NCBI GenBank assembly: GCA_026993705.1
Contig: JALWSJ010000030.1
Location: 1-9,170 of the forward strand
Origin: Flavobacteriales bacterium
GTDB taxonomy: Bacteria; Bacteroidota; Bacteroidia; Flavobacteriales_D; Parvicellaceae
Length of the DNA: 9,170 bases
Direction of reading: 5' to 3'
The first letter of the stretch is position 1; each line of letters starts with the position of its first letter. This document shows positions 1 to 6,916 of this stretch, piece by piece. The notes under the pieces were generated by a model. The model saw only the letters and a list, made by a program, of their open reading frames with translations, made no database searches and was not told the origin of the DNA. The position numbers were made by a program, and so were the translations under genes.

Positions 1-70
1 GGCTATCACTACTCACTCTTTTGGTTTGTTGCATATATGCAACAAACCAAAAGAGTGAGTAGTGATAGCC
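1..70. repeat. Perfect 70-bp palindrome at the window edge
   Basis: Bases 1-35 are the exact reverse complement of bases 36-70, with the axis inside gcatatatgc at 31-40. There is no unpaired loop and no mismatch. The inner part (about 18-53) corresponds to the second hairpin of the repeat element also found at 7608-7814. In that copy the sequence beyond the hairpin is not mirrored, so the perfect symmetry of the outer arms here is unusual. It may be a real cruciform-forming site, or a fold-back artefact if base 1 is a contig end. Confidence 0.95.
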
Positions 71-73
71 CGA

Positions 74-130
74 CCCTCATTTTCAACAAACACGTTTAGC
101 GTAGCGATATGTGTTTATTGATAATGAGGG
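74..130 (-). repeat. Stem-loop 1 of repeat copy A
   Basis: The arms at 74-93 and 111-130 pair over 20 positions with 18 Watson-Crick pairs. Of the other two, 87/117 becomes a G-U wobble if the minus strand is transcribed and 82/122 is a true mismatch. The loop (94-110) reads ATATCGCT at its start on the minus strand, as in copy B. There is no clear T-run after it, so a simple intrinsic terminator is not obvious. Confidence 0.85.
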
Positions 131-144
131 GAACGCCCAAATCA

Positions 145-342
145 TTAGTTTTTACATTTTTCGTCTGGTCTTGCTCCACAAACAGTACAAGTGGATTCGT
201 TTCCTTCATTCAGAATGGGGCTACTGCTCGCACAAGTACCTGCAAATTTACCGTCTTTTTTTGCCCATATTTTAATGGCTATTCCCGCGAACCCCAATCC
301 TAATAAAATGACTGAAAGTCCAATTAATTTTAAAATCATCAT
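145..342 (-). CDS. Small conserved membrane protein with four cysteines
   Basis: This is a 65-residue protein. Residues 4-24 form one hydrophobic helix (ILLGLGFAGIAIKIW region). The following soluble tail is rich in small and charged residues and has four cysteines, C37, C52, C55 and C63, with a CTVC motif. The pattern of a helix followed by a GxC and further Cys pairs recalls the NqrM/DUF539 maturation proteins, and similar short 'membrane or secreted proteins' are common in Flavobacteriia. I treat the NqrM link only as a resemblance. The cysteines could bind a metal or an Fe-S cluster, or form disulfides; the side of the membrane is unknown. Two ATGs in tandem (340-342 and 337-339) can start it. 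A TAATTTTG promoter element on the minus strand lies 54 bp upstream. It is divergent from fabI and runs into repeat copy A. Confidence 0.75.
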   Translation of the reverse strand: MMILKLIGLSVILLGLGFAGIAIKIWAKKDGKFAGTCASSSPILNEGNESTCTVCGARPDEKCKN

Positions 343-396
343 ATCATATAATTTTTTTAGAAAGTATTTCTAACTCAAGAGAATGAAACACCTATG

Positions 397-404
397 CAAA
401 ATTA
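397..404 (-). promoter_or_regulatory. Bacteroidota -7 element for the small membrane protein
   Basis: On the minus strand this reads TAATTTTG, an exact match to the Bacteroidota -7 consensus TAnnTTTG. It would start transcription near 390 and leave a leader of roughly 45-50 nt. I see no good TTTG-type -33 box at the usual distance. Confidence 0.5.
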
Positions 405-458
405 AACATTTGTTTATAAATAGGATAGGTTGGAGGCTATTTTTATCGTAGAAATAAA

Positions 459-466
459 TATATTTG
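459..466 (+). promoter_or_regulatory. Bacteroidota -7 element for fabI
   Basis: The octamer TATATTTG matches TAnnTTTG exactly and is followed by CACT. Transcription would start near 473, leaving a short A-rich leader of about 20 nt without a Shine-Dalgarno sequence, as is normal in this phylum. The nearest upstream TTG (430-432) is 26 bp away, wider than the usual spacing, so the -33 part is not convincing. Confidence 0.55.
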
Positions 467-492
467 CACTCAAACTACAAAATTAAACACCC

Positions 493-1299
493 ATGGTACA
501 AGGATTATTAAAAGGTAAGAAAGGAATTATTTTCGGTGCATTAAACGAAATGTCAATTGCTTGGAAAGTAGCACAAGAAGCACATAAACAAGGAGCTGAA
601 TTTGTGTTGACCAATGCTCCGATAGCGATGCGAATGGGAGATATAAATAAATTAGCCGAAGAAACTGGTGCTCAGGTTATCCCTGCTGACGCTACAAAGG
701 TGGAGGATTTAGAAAATTTAATTACCCAAGCACAAGAAATTTTGGGTGGAAAAATAGACTTTATTTTGCATTCAATAGGTATGTCGCCAAACGTTAGAAA
801 GAAAAAACACTATACCGATTTAAACTACGAATGGTACAAAACTAGCTTGGATGTTTCGGCAATGTCTTTGCATAAAACTTTGTCGGTTTGTATGAAGCAA
901 GACGCATTGAACGAGTGGGGTTCTGTAGTCGCCTTGACGTACATTGCAGCTCAACGAATTTTCCCTGATTACAACGATATGGCTGATGCAAAGTCTTTAC
1001 TTGAATCAATCGCCAGAGGATTTGGTTATCATTATGGAATGAAAAAGAAAGTTCGGGTAAATACCATTTCACAGTCGCCAACGGTAACTACGGCAGGAAG
1101 TGGAGTAGGGGGATTTGATAAATTTATTAGTTATTCTGAGGCTATGAGTCCATTGGGTAATGCCAAAGCAGAAGATTGTGCCAATTACTGCGTTGCTATG
1201 TTTTCAGACTTAACACGTTACGTTACCATGCAAAATTTATTTCACGACGGAGGGTTTTCAGCAACTGGTGTAACGCAAGAAGTGATGGATAAATTTTAG
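493..1299 (+). CDS. fabI: Enoyl-[acyl-carrier-protein] reductase (NADH)
   Basis: FabI catalyses the last step of each elongation round in type II fatty acid synthesis, reducing trans-2-enoyl-ACP to acyl-ACP in the cytoplasm. The 268-residue length fits the family (about 260-270). The protein is a short-chain dehydrogenase/reductase fold of the divergent FabI kind. The N-terminal cofactor region carries G15, N18 and SIAW (21-24). The active site has the FabI pattern Y150, then Y160 and K167 (Y-x6-K) within TYIAAQRIFPDYNDMADAK. HSIG (93-96) and the substrate-loop region after about residue 195 (SPTVTTAGSGVGGF) are also typical. The ATG at 493 puts the conserved KGKKGIIFGA segment close to the N-terminus, as expected. 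The gene has its own -7 element just upstream, and the lipoprotein gene follows after 29 bp and may be co-transcribed. Confidence 0.96.
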   Translation: MVQGLLKGKKGIIFGALNEMSIAWKVAQEAHKQGAEFVLTNAPIAMRMGDINKLAEETGAQVIPADATKVEDLENLITQAQEILGGKIDFILHSIGMSPNVRKKKHYTDLNYEWYKTSLDVSAMSLHKTLSVCMKQDALNEWGSVVALTYIAAQRIFPDYNDMADAKSLLESIARGFGYHYGMKKKVRVNTISQSPTVTTAGSGVGGFDKFISYSEAMSPLGNAKAEDCANYCVAMFSDLTRYVTMQNLFHDGGFSATGVTQEVMDKF

Positions 1300-1328
1300 A
1301 ATTTGGTATCCATAAATTTAGAAATCGA

Positions 1329-2753
1329 ATGAAAAAATCATTACTAATTTTAATGGTACTTTTTGTTTCTTCTTCTTGTACAACAAATGCCGATACAACA
1401 AATACCGATACAACAAATACAGAAACAGCAAATAGCGATACAACAAATACAAATATTGTGTGTTTGTGTGATTCTTTAAAAATAATAAACAATATTTCTA
1501 ATATAGAGGGCTATTCCGAGCATATTTCTTATTTTCCCGGAGATACGATAAAGGTTTATATAAGTTCAAAAAGTAAAAGATTTGATGTTGATTTTATTGA
1601 ACAAACTCTAAAAGCAAGTACCTTATTGAAATTTACATCATTTAAGGGGAGTGTACAAAATTACAACCAGTGTTCCTTTAAAAACGGATGTAATTGGAAA
1701 CTTACTGAGGAAATAATTGTCCCGAACAATATAAGTTCTGGGTATAAAACAATTAAGCTCTCAAATGAATACGGACAATTTCATATTCCAATTATTATTA
1801 AGAGTAAATTTAAAAAAGACATATTGTGTATAGCTTCTACCAATACTTGGCATGCCTACAATTCTTGGGGAGGAGCAAGTTTTTATCGTTATAATTTAAT
1901 AGATACTTGCACAAACAAACCTAATTATTCTAGTCAGTTGAGTATGAATAGACCTTTAGAGGTTGTGTCAGATTTAAGCTATCAAGGACATTTGTTTGAT
2001 GCGGAATTAGGATTGATTCATTGGTTAGAGAAAAAAGGATACAATTTTAATGTCGTTACAGACTTTTATTTACACGAAAATCCCGATATTCTAAAAGGAT
2101 ATAAAATGGTATTTTTAAATACACATAGCGAGTATTGGACTGGAAAGGCATTAATTGGTTTGAAAGAATATGTTCAAAATCAAGGGAATTTATGTTATTT
2201 AGGAGCGAATAGTTTGTATTGGAAAGTTACTGTATATGAAAATATAATTGAATGTCAAAAGGAAAATGGTTTTCATCTTAGTGATAGTACTATAGGTGGT
2301 AAGTGGCGTGATTTAGATCGTCCGGAAGAAAAATTGATAGGTGTTTCCTACAACAGGGCGGGATATAATACTTATATGCCTTATGTTGTGCTTAATGATA
2401 AACACTGGTTATATAAAAACACGACCTTAAAAAACGGTGATTTATTTGGGGAAAGTTTAAATAGAAAGTTTGCTTCAGGTCATGAAACGGATAAGACGAC
2501 TACTTTATCTCCTCAAAACATAGAGGTTATTGCAAGAGGAGTAAATCAAGAAGCTATAGATGAATTAGGTAAACCGGGTGCAGATAGGAACGGAGGTGCA
2601 AATATGATTATTTATCAGTATCCCTCCGGTGGCTATGTTTTCTCTAGTGGTTCAATAACGTCCGGTGCTAGTATGCTTATAGATACCAATATGAATATAC
2701 TAATGACAAATTTAGTAGAAAGGATGATTGGACGAGATAGCTTGTCTAAATGA
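1329..2753 (+). CDS. Lipoprotein with N,N-dimethylformamidase large-subunit C-terminal-like domain
   Basis: This is a 474-residue protein. Residues 1-16 are a lipoprotein signal peptide ending in SSSC, so C17 would be lipidated and the mature protein anchored in an envelope membrane. Residues 18-42 are a low-complexity Thr/Asn/Asp spacer made of five 5-residue repeats. An Ig-like beta region with the phrase FPGDTIKVYIS (69-79) follows. Residues from about 165 to 465 resemble the C-terminal domain of the DMF-hydrolysing N,N-dimethylformamidase large subunit: NTWHAYNSWGG (172-182), RPL (208-210), a WLEKKGYNFNVVTD stretch (232-245), THSEYW (265-270), NLCYLGANSLYW (287-298) and a final GGYVFSSGSITSG (434-446). 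The conserved aromatic, His and Glu residues agree with a catalytic fold, but I cannot map the iron ligands of the known enzyme, and the substrate is unknown. DMF itself is unlikely to be the natural one. No promoter is visible in the 29 bp after fabI. A short A-rich stretch precedes the ATG. Confidence 0.8.
   Translation: MKKSLLILMVLFVSSSCTTNADTTNTDTTNTETANSDTTNTNIVCLCDSLKIINNISNIEGYSEHISYFPGDTIKVYISSKSKRFDVDFIEQTLKASTLLKFTSFKGSVQNYNQCSFKNGCNWKLTEEIIVPNNISSGYKTIKLSNEYGQFHIPIIIKSKFKKDILCIASTNTWHAYNSWGGASFYRYNLIDTCTNKPNYSSQLSMNRPLEVVSDLSYQGHLFDAELGLIHWLEKKGYNFNVVTDFYLHENPDILKGYKMVFLNTHSEYWTGKALIGLKEYVQNQGNLCYLGANSLYWKVTVYENIIECQKENGFHLSDSTIGGKWRDLDRPEEKLIGVSYNRAGYNTYMPYVVLNDKHWLYKNTTLKNGDLFGESLNRKFASGHETDKTTTLSPQNIEVIARGVNQEAIDELGKPGADRNGGANMIIYQYPSGGYVFSSGSITSGASMLIDTNMNILMTNLVERMIGRDSLSK
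1379..1453 (+). repeat. Five 15-bp tandem repeats in the lipoprotein spacer
   Basis: Five imperfect units of 15 bp (typical unit tacaacaaataccga) run without gaps and encode TTNAD, TTNTD, TTNTE, TANSD and TTNTN. The unit is a multiple of three, so copy-number change would lengthen or shorten the spacer between the lipid anchor and the folded domain without shifting the frame. Unit 4 is the most diverged. Confidence 0.9.
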
Positions 2754-2969
2754 GGTAATTGACGAGGATGATATCCTGCAATCGCTACACGTTATTTTTG
2801 CAAATCAAGTTTATACCATTTGAATATAGAAAAAACGCTTTATAAGGCTCTTTTCAATGTTTTAATGGTATTAGAGCTATCCGCTATATCTTTTGTTTTC
2901 AAAATTAAGAAAACTACACTTTTACTTTTGGGCATGTATAAGATTCTTACCAACTACAGAATAATAATA

Positions 2970-5345
2970 TTATCTTATCAAATTGAGATGCCCGATATAT
3001 TCATGCGAATTACCTTCAAAATCTACAGTTTTAAATTTGTAAATATACACATCCGTAGGACAGGACTTTCCGTTGTTTGTTCCGTCCCACGTCAAACGAT
3101 GCCCTGTTTCGTTATAGATTAATTTTCCCCAACGATCAAAGATGAGCATTTGTACTTCTTTTTCGCCAATGAAAGAACCTTTAAAAACATCGTTAATTCC
3201 ATCGTTGTTGGGCGAAAATGAATTTGGAATATAGGCTAGATACTCCGGTTTTACAACAAAGTCGCGTAAAAGAGTATCGGAGCAACCTAAATTATCAAAG
3301 GCTATTAACATGACTTCATAAACCCCTTCGTTTTCGTATGTATTTTGGTCATTTGTATTGGTAGATGTTTCTCCATTGCCGAAATTCCAATAATAATGAG
3401 TTGCGTTTTCAGAAAGATTACCAAAGTAAATAGGTTTTTTCTCAATACCAAATGAAGGGTTGGTATAGAAATCAGCTCTAGGCTTTTGAACCGTTACCAG
3501 TACGGAATCTCGAACTGAATATGTATTACAAGAATCGTAAACATCCACATAAAAATAATTAGTATTTCCAGTAGAAACAGTTATTTCACTCGTAGTCTCA
3601 TTAGTTTGCCATTCGTAACGGTAAGGTGGTGTTCCATTTTGTGCCGTAACACCAATTACGGCATTAACATACGGACAGATGGTAGTATCTCCATAAGTTT
3701 GCGTAGTAAGATTAGAAGAAATCACCGTAACAAGTATAGAATCTTCAACCCTGTTGTTACATTCGTCAGTTACGGAGACCGAAAAATAATTGGTTGTTAA
3801 CGATTGAATTTCAATTTGTTGTGAAGTTTCATTGTTGTGATTCCAAAGATAATTTAGACTTCCCGCACCACCGCTTGCCGTAGCAGAAAGTAGTACAGGG
3901 CTGTTGGGGCAGAAAATAGTAGTGTCATTACTTACAGTAAGTGTCAGGGTAGAAAATTGTGCAATAGAAATTGTAGTACTGTCGGTAACAGACTGTGTTC
4001 CGCAAGCATCGGTAAGGGTTAATATGTAAGTGGTTTCAGAGGTTGGTGAAACAGTAATTATATCCGTTTGTTCTCCGGTATTCCAATTGTACACATAGTC
4101 AGGTGTCCCGCCGGAAACTATCGGAACTAAATCAATAGTAGTACCCGATAAGCAAGAAAGTTCCCCATCGTCAGGCATTATCAGATTAAGAGGGGGTTGA
4201 TCGATGATTTCCAGTGTTACATGAAGTGTGTCTTGTTGTCCGCACAAACTATTGTAAATTAATGAAATGGTTAAGTTTTCTGTACCTTCCGGAATAGCAT
4301 CGTTAATTGCAGTAATATTTAAATCAGCACTATTTTGACCTGGAGGAAAGGTAATTGATGTTGGTAGTGTTGAATAGTCAACTCCATTAGTTGCCGTTCC
4401 TGTATAAGACAAGCCAAAAGTTTGATTAAAATTAACAGAATCGTGTCGTGTAAATGAAATTGTAGCATCAGAACATCCCTCCAATAGTTGGTTAAGAGTA
4501 ACGTTTCCATTAGAATTTACTTGCGTAGTAGCTTCCATAGGGGGAATACTAGAAAAACTTTGAGCTTCTAAAAATACTCCCGAATCAAAAACACCATCAC
4601 CAACATCGGCAATGGCAAGTTTAATATGATAAGTCCCACCACATTGAATTGTAGCAGAGGCAGTTAACACCGTAGTGAAACCATCATATTGTACCACTGT
4701 GGGGTCATTGTTTTGCGGAGCAGAAAAACCATCTCCATTATTGATAAAGTAACTACTGTTTAATCCTGCGTTTATATTGTCTATAGTAACCGGAGTATTT
4801 GTTCCGGGAATGAGAGCTATGTTTTGACTTCCACTTATACCCGGACCACTAATCCAAAAAGCAAAAGCATCATTAAATCCTTGATTAACGTACTCCGGAT
4901 ATTCCTCCGAGGCAAAAACATAATTAAATGAAATCATATTTCCCGTTGCTTCAAAATCAAATTCAAGAACAGCAGCATTGTAAGTTGTTGTTCCTGCATA
5001 AGTTTCCAATTGCGAATCACCGAGATAGTTGTTATCTACTCCCGCACCACTTTCATCATTAGGTCCGAAAGGACCTTCTTGTGAACCAAACAAACTAGTT
5101 TGATTTTCAACAGTACCGGTTGTCATAATGATGCCGGAATTTAGCCCGATGTTTGAATTGCTTCCGTCAAAAAAACCGATAGCATGGCTGTCGCCCGAAT
5201 ACGTGATATTAGTTACGTTTATTCCACCTCCCAATAAGGTGTTTTGAACAAGGTTAGAAGGTGAAATGCTACTATTGGTAACCAACTGACCAAAACTGTT
5301 CACAGCATAAATAAATAACAATATAGAGGTTATATGTTTTCTCAT
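2970..5345 (-). CDS. T9SS type B sorting domain protein with choice-of-anchor L domain
   Basis: A 791-residue secreted protein. Residues 1-19 are a Sec signal peptide, probably cut before Q20. Residues about 30-265 match the choice-of-anchor L domain (SGIIMTTG, FNYVFASEEYPEYVN, NDAFAFWISGPG, ADVGDGVFDSGVFLEA). Residues about 290-380 are Calx-beta-like (GTATNGVDYSTLP, ITFPPG, EGTENLTISL). Three related Ig/PKD-like repeats follow (about 388-462, 470-541 and 552-619), each with a Cys near its start, a W-N/W-Q core and a DxC motif. A PKD domain spans about 622-697 (YYWNFGNGET). The last 90 residues are the gliding-motility-associated type B sorting domain (IPNSFSPNNDGINDVF, FDRWGKLIY, WDGTNNGK, DVYIYKF). 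The protein should be exported across the outer membrane by the type IX system and either attached to the surface or released. An adhesin or sensor-ligand role is inferred. It is the last gene of the sigma operon, 5 bp after the previous stop, and is probably co-transcribed. Confidence 0.92.
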   Translation of the reverse strand: MRKHITSILLFIYAVNSFGQLVTNSSISPSNLVQNTLLGGGINVTNITYSGDSHAIGFFDGSNSNIGLNSGIIMTTGTVENQTSLFGSQEGPFGPNDESGAGVDNNYLGDSQLETYAGTTTYNAAVLEFDFEATGNMISFNYVFASEEYPEYVNQGFNDAFAFWISGPGISGSQNIALIPGTNTPVTIDNINAGLNSSYFINNGDGFSAPQNNDPTVVQYDGFTTVLTASATIQCGGTYHIKLAIADVGDGVFDSGVFLEAQSFSSIPPMEATTQVNSNGNVTLNQLLEGCSDATISFTRHDSVNFNQTFGLSYTGTATNGVDYSTLPTSITFPPGQNSADLNITAINDAIPEGTENLTISLIYNSLCGQQDTLHVTLEIIDQPPLNLIMPDDGELSCLSGTTIDLVPIVSGGTPDYVYNWNTGEQTDIITVSPTSETTYILTLTDACGTQSVTDSTTISIAQFSTLTLTVSNDTTIFCPNSPVLLSATASGGAGSLNYLWNHNNETSQQIEIQSLTTNYFSVSVTDECNNRVEDSILVTVISSNLTTQTYGDTTICPYVNAVIGVTAQNGTPPYRYEWQTNETTSEITVSTGNTNYFYVDVYDSCNTYSVRDSVLVTVQKPRADFYTNPSFGIEKKPIYFGNLSENATHYYWNFGNGETSTNTNDQNTYENEGVYEVMLIAFDNLGCSDTLLRDFVVKPEYLAYIPNSFSPNNDGINDVFKGSFIGEKEVQMLIFDRWGKLIYNETGHRLTWDGTNNGKSCPTDVYIYKFKTVDFEGNSHEYIGHLNLIR

Positions 5346-5350
5346 TTACA

Positions 5351-6916
5351 TCAGAACGAAGTTACGCTCGATTGGTTGCCTTTTAGTCGAGCATTTAAAT
5401 GGTATCTTATCCCAAAATTCATTCCGTAATTAGAATAGCTTTTGGTTATCATATAATCTTCTTTTGTTATAGGCGTTTTTCCAACGGTGTAATTGAACTC
5501 TCCAAAACAATCAAAAGAAGGAGAAATGGCTATATTTAAGACAGCAGTTCCTAAGTAACTGATAAATGATGAGCGAAGCATCTCATTTTGTTTGTAAAGT
5601 AAACTAGTTTCAATTCCTTTGTTGTAATAAATGTCAAATTTTTTGTTGTTTTGGTAGCGTTTAAGGTAAGTTCCTTTTGCTCCCGTTACCCTGTTGTAAA
5701 CAAAACCTCCCGATAAAGCTAATGTAAATACTGAGTAGTGAAACTGATAACCCAACGAAACAGGAATAGAAGTATAGGTGTAGGTGTTGTATTTGTCGTT
5801 CTCTAAGTGGTTAATTAATTCTTCATTATCTTCCGTGTAAAAAACATAGTGAGCCGAATCTTCAGCCAAAACCTGAACACCACTAATTTCATCTAATTCA
5901 AAGGCTTCCTCAAGGTAATCTCCTTCAATTTCCTCATGTTTATACATCGGTTTGTAGTCTATAATTCTGTTATTTTGTACACCTAAAGAAAATATAATAT
6001 TTTTCCATTCTGCATTCCCACGAACACCAAATTCCATTCCACTGTTTTGATAACCTTTATTGGTGTAGAAATCCCACCAATTTGCTTCATATTTTTTATC
6101 CACTTGATTTATGATGTTCACTTTGTTATAAGGTGTTATATACGCATCAAACGAAAAATTTATCCGGTGTTTTTTTGCATAATCTTCATTGTTGGAAAAG
6201 TCATAGTCTTCACTTTCAAAAGGTTGTAGGGTTAAAGGAGGTAACACTATTTCTTTAAAATCTTTTTTCTTGAATTTTCTCAATGTTTCTTTATTATTTA
6301 TCGAAATTTCATTCTCAATCCATTCAGATTGACTATTTTTATTGTGTTTAGCCCTACCTTTATTCTTCTTTCCATTTACTGCAAGTTGCTCTAAATCATT
6401 CGAAGGTAAGCTTTGCTGTTTAAGTTGATGAGTAAGACCTTTTCTTTTGTTTCTACTCTTTTGAAGAACTCTTTTTTGTTTTTTGTTAGGAGTTGTACTG
6501 TTTTTCTTAGTAGAAAGACTAATATTCGTCGTTTGTTTTTTTCTTTTATCATCAAAAGCAATTTGTTCTTTTTTATTGCCTCTTCGATTGAGTTCTAGAT
6601 TATCTTTTTCAACGGAAGAGAAAGTGCGTTCCTTTTTATCAGATGATGTAAGCTCGTGTTGTTTAATATTTTTATGACGAGTATTCGCTTCACTTTTTTT
6701 TGTTAAAAGTTGGCAGTTATCTTCTGTTTGACATAGATTAAAGGCTGCAACTCCACTAATGATTATCAAAATGAATAAAGCCTTACTCTTGTGGAAAAAC
6801 CAAATATTCCTAAAAAACATTTTACGTGACAAATGCCTACCTACCTGTTCGGAAGGTGTAGCAGAAAAGCCCTCAAGGCGTTCCTTTATTAATTTGTCAA
6901 ATTCATTATTATTCAT
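5351..6916 (-). CDS. Putative dual-membrane-spanning anti-sigma factor with C-terminal outer-membrane beta-barrel
   Basis: A 521-residue protein. Residues 1-44 are a short hydrophilic, probably cytoplasmic segment (NNEFDKLIKERLEGF near the start) of the size and position of the minimal anti-sigma regions seen in Bacteroidota. Residues 45-61 form one hydrophobic helix (ALFILIIISGVAAF). Residues about 70-225 are a low-complexity, strongly basic Lys/Asn/Gln/Ser linker, long enough to cross the periplasm. Residues about 250-510 have alternating polar/hydrophobic strands with aromatic ends and the phrase YTSIPVSLGYQF (381-392), typical of outer-membrane beta-barrels. Such an arrangement fits the dual-membrane-spanning anti-sigma factors (Dma) reported in Bacteroides thetaiotaomicron, each paired with its own ECF sigma factor. 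The ATG overlaps the end of the sigma gene by 8 bp, implying translational coupling. There is no Sec signal peptide other than the internal helix. The anti-sigma function is inferred from layout; the alternative is an ordinary barrel protein with an uncleaved anchor. Confidence 0.8.
   Translation of the reverse strand: MNNNEFDKLIKERLEGFSATPSEQVGRHLSRKMFFRNIWFFHKSKALFILIIISGVAAFNLCQTEDNCQLLTKKSEANTRHKNIKQHELTSSDKKERTFSSVEKDNLELNRRGNKKEQIAFDDKRKKQTTNISLSTKKNSTTPNKKQKRVLQKSRNKRKGLTHQLKQQSLPSNDLEQLAVNGKKNKGRAKHNKNSQSEWIENEISINNKETLRKFKKKDFKEIVLPPLTLQPFESEDYDFSNNEDYAKKHRINFSFDAYITPYNKVNIINQVDKKYEANWWDFYTNKGYQNSGMEFGVRGNAEWKNIIFSLGVQNNRIIDYKPMYKHEEIEGDYLEEAFELDEISGVQVLAEDSAHYVFYTEDNEELINHLENDKYNTYTYTSIPVSLGYQFHYSVFTLALSGGFVYNRVTGAKGTYLKRYQNNKKFDIYYNKGIETSLLYKQNEMLRSSFISYLGTAVLNIAISPSFDCFGEFNYTVGKTPITKEDYMITKSYSNYGMNFGIRYHLNARLKGNQSSVTSF

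Larger units (their letters stand above)
1..141 (-). repeat. Two-hairpin intergenic repeat element, copy A
   Basis: Read on the minus strand, this copy starts with TTTGGGCGTTCCCC, forms a 20-position stem (111-130 with 74-93) around a 17-nt loop, continues with GGGTCGGGCTAT and CACTCTTTTG, and ends in the palindromic hairpin. The same order, boundaries and stem length recur at 7608-7814 on the plus strand. It begins three bases beyond the stop codon of the small gene at 145-342 and is read in the same direction, so it may serve as that transcript's 3' end. There is no transposase in or near it. I recall broadly similar intergenic repeats from Bacteroidota genomes but cannot name a family. Confidence 0.8.

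Noticed and set aside
1223..1492. Minus-strand frame with repeated VVSVF-type units
   Set aside because: It is the antisense of the 15-bp repeats in the lipoprotein gene and of the end of fabI, so the repeat pattern is a by-product.
2765..2777. Terminator hairpin after the lipoprotein gene (aggat-gat-atcct)
   Set aside because: The stem is only five bases with a three-base loop and no T-run follows, so it is too weak to call.
2895..2914. Bidirectional terminator between convergent genes (gttttc-N8-gaaaac)
   Set aside because: It is a six-base AT-rich stem without a clear T-run on either side; such symmetry is expected by chance in this AT-rich DNA.
2820..3122. Plus-strand frame of 100 codons between the lipoprotein and T9SS genes
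   Set aside because: It starts with TTG, lies largely antisense to the conserved T9SS sorting domain and has no recognisable domain.
6047..6677. Plus-strand frames opposite the barrel gene, rich in Phe, Leu and Ser
   Set aside because: They are antisense to the Lys/Asn/Glu-rich linker and barrel, which produces hydrophobic-looking frames on the other strand.
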